A DNA stretch of 5,869 bases from Chloroflexota bacterium. GTDB taxonomy: Bacteria; Chloroflexota; Limnocylindria; Limnocylindrales; CSP1-4. The stretch is taken from assembly GCA_027457005.1 (NCBI GenBank), contig DAIDTV010000102.1:1-5869 (forward strand), written 5' to 3'. Positions 4,093-5,869 of this stretch are shown one piece after another (the first letter of the stretch is position 1; every line of letters starts with the position of its first letter). The notes beneath the pieces were generated by a model that did not search any database, was not told the DNA's origin, and saw only the letters and a program-made list of their open reading frames with translations. Made by a program: the position numbers and the translations under genes.

Positions 4093-5793
4093 TCAGCGGC
4101 CGACCGACACCCGTACCTGCAGGAACGGCACGCGCAGAGTCGAGGTGCGGACCCCGCCCACCAGCGCCTCGACCTTCCAGGTCTGGGCACCCGCGCTCGC
4201 CGGCCGCACCGGCACCGTGACGGTGGCCGCGTGCCCCGGGAGGATCGCCTTCGCCAGCGTCGCCTGCCCGATCTGCCTGCCGGGCGACGGTGAACCGTCG
4301 TACGGCGTGGCGAACGGCACCGCCCCGACCGTGAGCCTGGTCCCGGCCGGGATGGGCGCCTTGCCGTTGTTGGTGACCCTGACCCGCAGGTCCGTGCCGA
4401 CGCCCACTCGCGCGGGCGGCGCGGGCGCAGCCGGATCGAGCCGCAGGCCCAGCGGCCGGTCGGCCAGGAACGCCGCGATCCCGTCGTAGTAGGCGCTCGC
4501 GAGGAGCGTCCTGACCGATGGCTCCGCCAGCAGCTGCAGCTCGTACGGGTTCGAGAGCGACAGCGACTCCACCAGGGCGCCGGGCATCTGGATCGGGCGC
4601 GGGCGGAACGCGGCGTCGTAGGGCCCGAGAACGTAGAAGTGCCGGCCCGCGGGCAGGGTTGCCTGCGCAAACCGCAGGTAGTCGTCGGTCGGGTTGCGCT
4701 CCGCCTCGGGGATCAGGGGATCGCCCAGCGTCAGCTGCCAGTCGGCCGGCTGCAGCGGCGCCAGCCGGGCGACGTGTGCCTGCAGGATGTCGGCCGCCAG
4801 CACCTCGCTCGCCGCCGCTCCGCTGCAGCCGCGACCGCAGAAGAACGCCTCCGTCCTCCCCTTCCCCGCCGAAATCCAGTTGTTGTGGATGGCCACGTAC
4901 AGGTCCGCGCGGACGTTGTTCGCGGCGTCCATGCGGGCCAGGAACTCGTCGGTGCCGTCCACCCGACCGTCCCCGTTGCGGTCGACCCCGTCGCGGTTCG
5001 CGGCGGTGTCGGCGGTGCGCGACATCGACACGCGGATCCCGGCGTCGCGCAGCATGGCCGCCAGGCGCAGCGCGATGTCGAGGTCGAGGTCGGACTCGCG
5101 GACGACGGTCCCGTCGGGGAGCGTCCCCGTGGCGCCCGTCTCGGGACCGCCGTGGCCCGGGTCCAGGAAGACGATCACGCTCGACGGGGCGGGCGGGTAG
5201 GCGGGTGCGCTCACCTTCGAGACCCGGAGTTCGGCCGAGGTGACCGCGCCGGTTTCGTCGGTCAGCATCAGCCGGACACGGTACGGTCCATCGGGAGCCG
5301 GCTGGCCGCCGGGACCGGTGCCGTCCCAGCGCAGCCTGGTGGTGCCGGTGGGCCTCCGGCTCGGGTGCAGGATCTCCCGGACGAACTGGCCGTCCCACGT
5401 CAGCACCTGGGCCTCCCCCATCGCGGGCCTGCTCACCACCAGGACGACCTGGGCGACCCCGGCAGGTCGTGAGCCCGCCGCCGGGTACACGAGTCGGGCC
5501 GGCGCGGTGAAGCTCGCCAGCGGGGACGAAGCGGCGGCCACGGGCCGGGCCCCGGGAAGGACCGCCGCGAGCGCGAGGACGGCAGCCGCGACCAGGCGAG
5601 GGACGAGCGATCGGGGGACGGGCAGGCGCGCGGCGCGTCGTCGCCCGTGAGCGCCCGCCGCAGGACGCCACCCTGGGACCCTTGCCGGGAACCGCCGCTC
5701 CGTAGCTTCCCCGGGCAGCCGCCGCCACGGGACCCGGAATGCGCTCCCTCCGCCCATCGGGGGACCGTAGCACCGCTTCGGAGCCGCCCACAC
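4093..5793 (-). CDS. Secreted N-acetylmuramoyl-L-alanine amidase (Amidase_3) with FlgD-like and CARDB-like domains
   Basis: This zinc amidase cleaves the bond between N-acetylmuramic acid and L-alanine in peptidoglycan, outside the membrane. Numbering is from the GTG at 5793. A basic stretch (RRR at 51-53) precedes the hydrophobic core LVAAAVLALAAVL at 67-79 and a likely cleavage near 86-88. Residues about 97-195 resemble a FlgD-type Ig domain (RLRWDGTGPGGQPAPDGPY at 153-171). The Amidase_3 domain spans about 205-445: DPGHGG (211-216) with zinc ligand His214, Glu233 in VRESDLDLDIALRL, His303 in AIHNN, and the catalytic Glu409 in PGALVES. A dockerin-like calcium loop (271-282) is inserted before the AN helix. 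Residues about 455-566 form a CARDB/NEW3-like beta domain. The ATG at 5757 (residue 13) is the likelier start; the GTG has no Shine-Dalgarno, and no start codon lies closer to the hydrophobic core. The n-region is therefore unusually long (about 50 residues). Confidence 0.88.
   Translation of the reverse strand: MWAAPKRCYGPPMGGGSAFRVPWRRLPGEATERRFPARVPGWRPAAGAHGRRRAARLPVPRSLVPRLVAAAVLALAAVLPGARPVAAASSPLASFTAPARLVYPAAGSRPAGVAQVVLVVSRPAMGEAQVLTWDGQFVREILHPSRRPTGTTRLRWDGTGPGGQPAPDGPYRVRLMLTDETGAVTSAELRVSKVSAPAYPPAPSSVIVFLDPGHGGPETGATGTLPDGTVVRESDLDLDIALRLAAMLRDAGIRVSMSRTADTAANRDGVDRNGDGRVDGTDEFLARMDAANNVRADLYVAIHNNWISAGKGRTEAFFCGRGCSGAAASEVLAADILQAHVARLAPLQPADWQLTLGDPLIPEAERNPTDDYLRFAQATLPAGRHFYVLGPYDAAFRPRPIQMPGALVESLSLSNPYELQLLAEPSVRTLLASAYYDGIAAFLADRPLGLRLDPAAPAPPARVGVGTDLRVRVTNNGKAPIPAGTRLTVGAVPFATPYDGSPSPGRQIGQATLAKAILPGHAATVTVPVRPASAGAQTWKVEALVGGVRTSTLRVPFLQVRVSVGR
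5764..5769 (-). promoter_or_regulatory. Possible -10 box for a leaderless amidase transcript
   Basis: TACGGT on the minus strand matches the TAnnnT form of a -10 element and ends six bases before the ATG at 5757, where no Shine-Dalgarno is present. No good -35 box is seen 16-18 bases upstream. If real, transcription would begin at or next to the ATG and would rule out the GTG at 5793. The match is short and could be chance. Confidence 0.25.
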
Positions 5794-5858
5794 CGGCCGG
5801 ACGGCCCGTCACCGTCCCGGAGCGCGCAAGCCCGACGACGGGCCCCGGCCACAGGCGA

Positions 5859-5869
5859 GGGGGGGGGGG
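5859..5869. other. Terminal run of 11 G
   Basis: The window ends in eleven consecutive G. No comparable homopolymer was noticed elsewhere in the window. It lies upstream of the amidase gene at the very end and looks like a contig edge or a two-colour sequencing poly-G artefact rather than biology. Confidence 0.7.

Noticed and set aside
3171..4670. Minus-strand frame of 499 codons through the amidase and toastrack genes
   Set aside because: It is Arg/Ser/Gly-rich with no recognisable domain and is out of frame with two convincing proteins.
3233..5812. A single 859-residue minus-strand open frame spanning the amidase and toastrack genes
   Set aside because: Only its last 264 residues make a recognisable protein, which begins at an ATG with a strong Shine-Dalgarno at 4025-4027. 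The upstream part is an Arg/Gly/Pro-rich shadow of the amidase, which is coded in another frame.

Overview
The window is a very GC-rich bacterial fragment (roughly 70% GC or more by eye, with most codons ending in G or C). It carries six protein-coding genes packed tightly on both strands. No RNA genes, mobile elements or CRISPR arrays were seen. Ribosome binding sites are strong in front of some genes and absent in front of others. The window ends in a run of 11 G, which looks like a contig end. The gene set fits a high-GC Chloroflexota-type (for example Limnocylindria-like) or actinobacterial genome. It includes a two-helix LiaI/LiaF-type 'toastrack' membrane protein, an Amidase_3 protein with a dockerin-like calcium loop, a ComEB-type dCMP deaminase with a CxC before its HAE motif, and a DsbA-like protein with Ala/Pro/Ser-rich linkers. 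That assignment is inference from gene style, not a measured placement.

Layout. (1) Positions 3-752, plus strand: the 3' part of an exported DsbA/thioredoxin-fold oxidoreductase whose N-terminus lies before the window. (2) 791-1747, minus strand, converging on it: an L-lactate dehydrogenase with all the expected catalytic residues and the Arg/His pair used for fructose-1,6-bisphosphate activation. (3) 1748-1868: a 121-base divergent intergenic region. (4) 1869-2474 and 2481-3170, plus strand, 6 bases apart: a dCMP deaminase followed by a 3-methyladenine DNA glycosylase I (tag) with an unusual N-terminal octapeptide repeat. (5) 3198-3226: a GC-rich hairpin between convergent gene ends. (6) 4093-5793 then 3233-4027, both minus strand: a secreted peptidoglycan amidase followed by the toastrack membrane protein, probably co-transcribed.

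How the genes may work together. The deaminase-tag pair joins dUMP/dTTP precursor supply with removal of alkylated adenine, so it reads as a small nucleotide and DNA-maintenance operon. The amidase-toastrack pair reads as an envelope unit, with peptidoglycan cleavage outside the membrane and a possible envelope-stress sensor or scaffold in it. DsbA and Ldh look like independent housekeeping neighbours. I did not find a convincing undescribed system. The most distinctive signals are the calcium-loop insertion in the amidase catalytic domain, the amidase-toastrack pairing, and the repeat extension on Tag.
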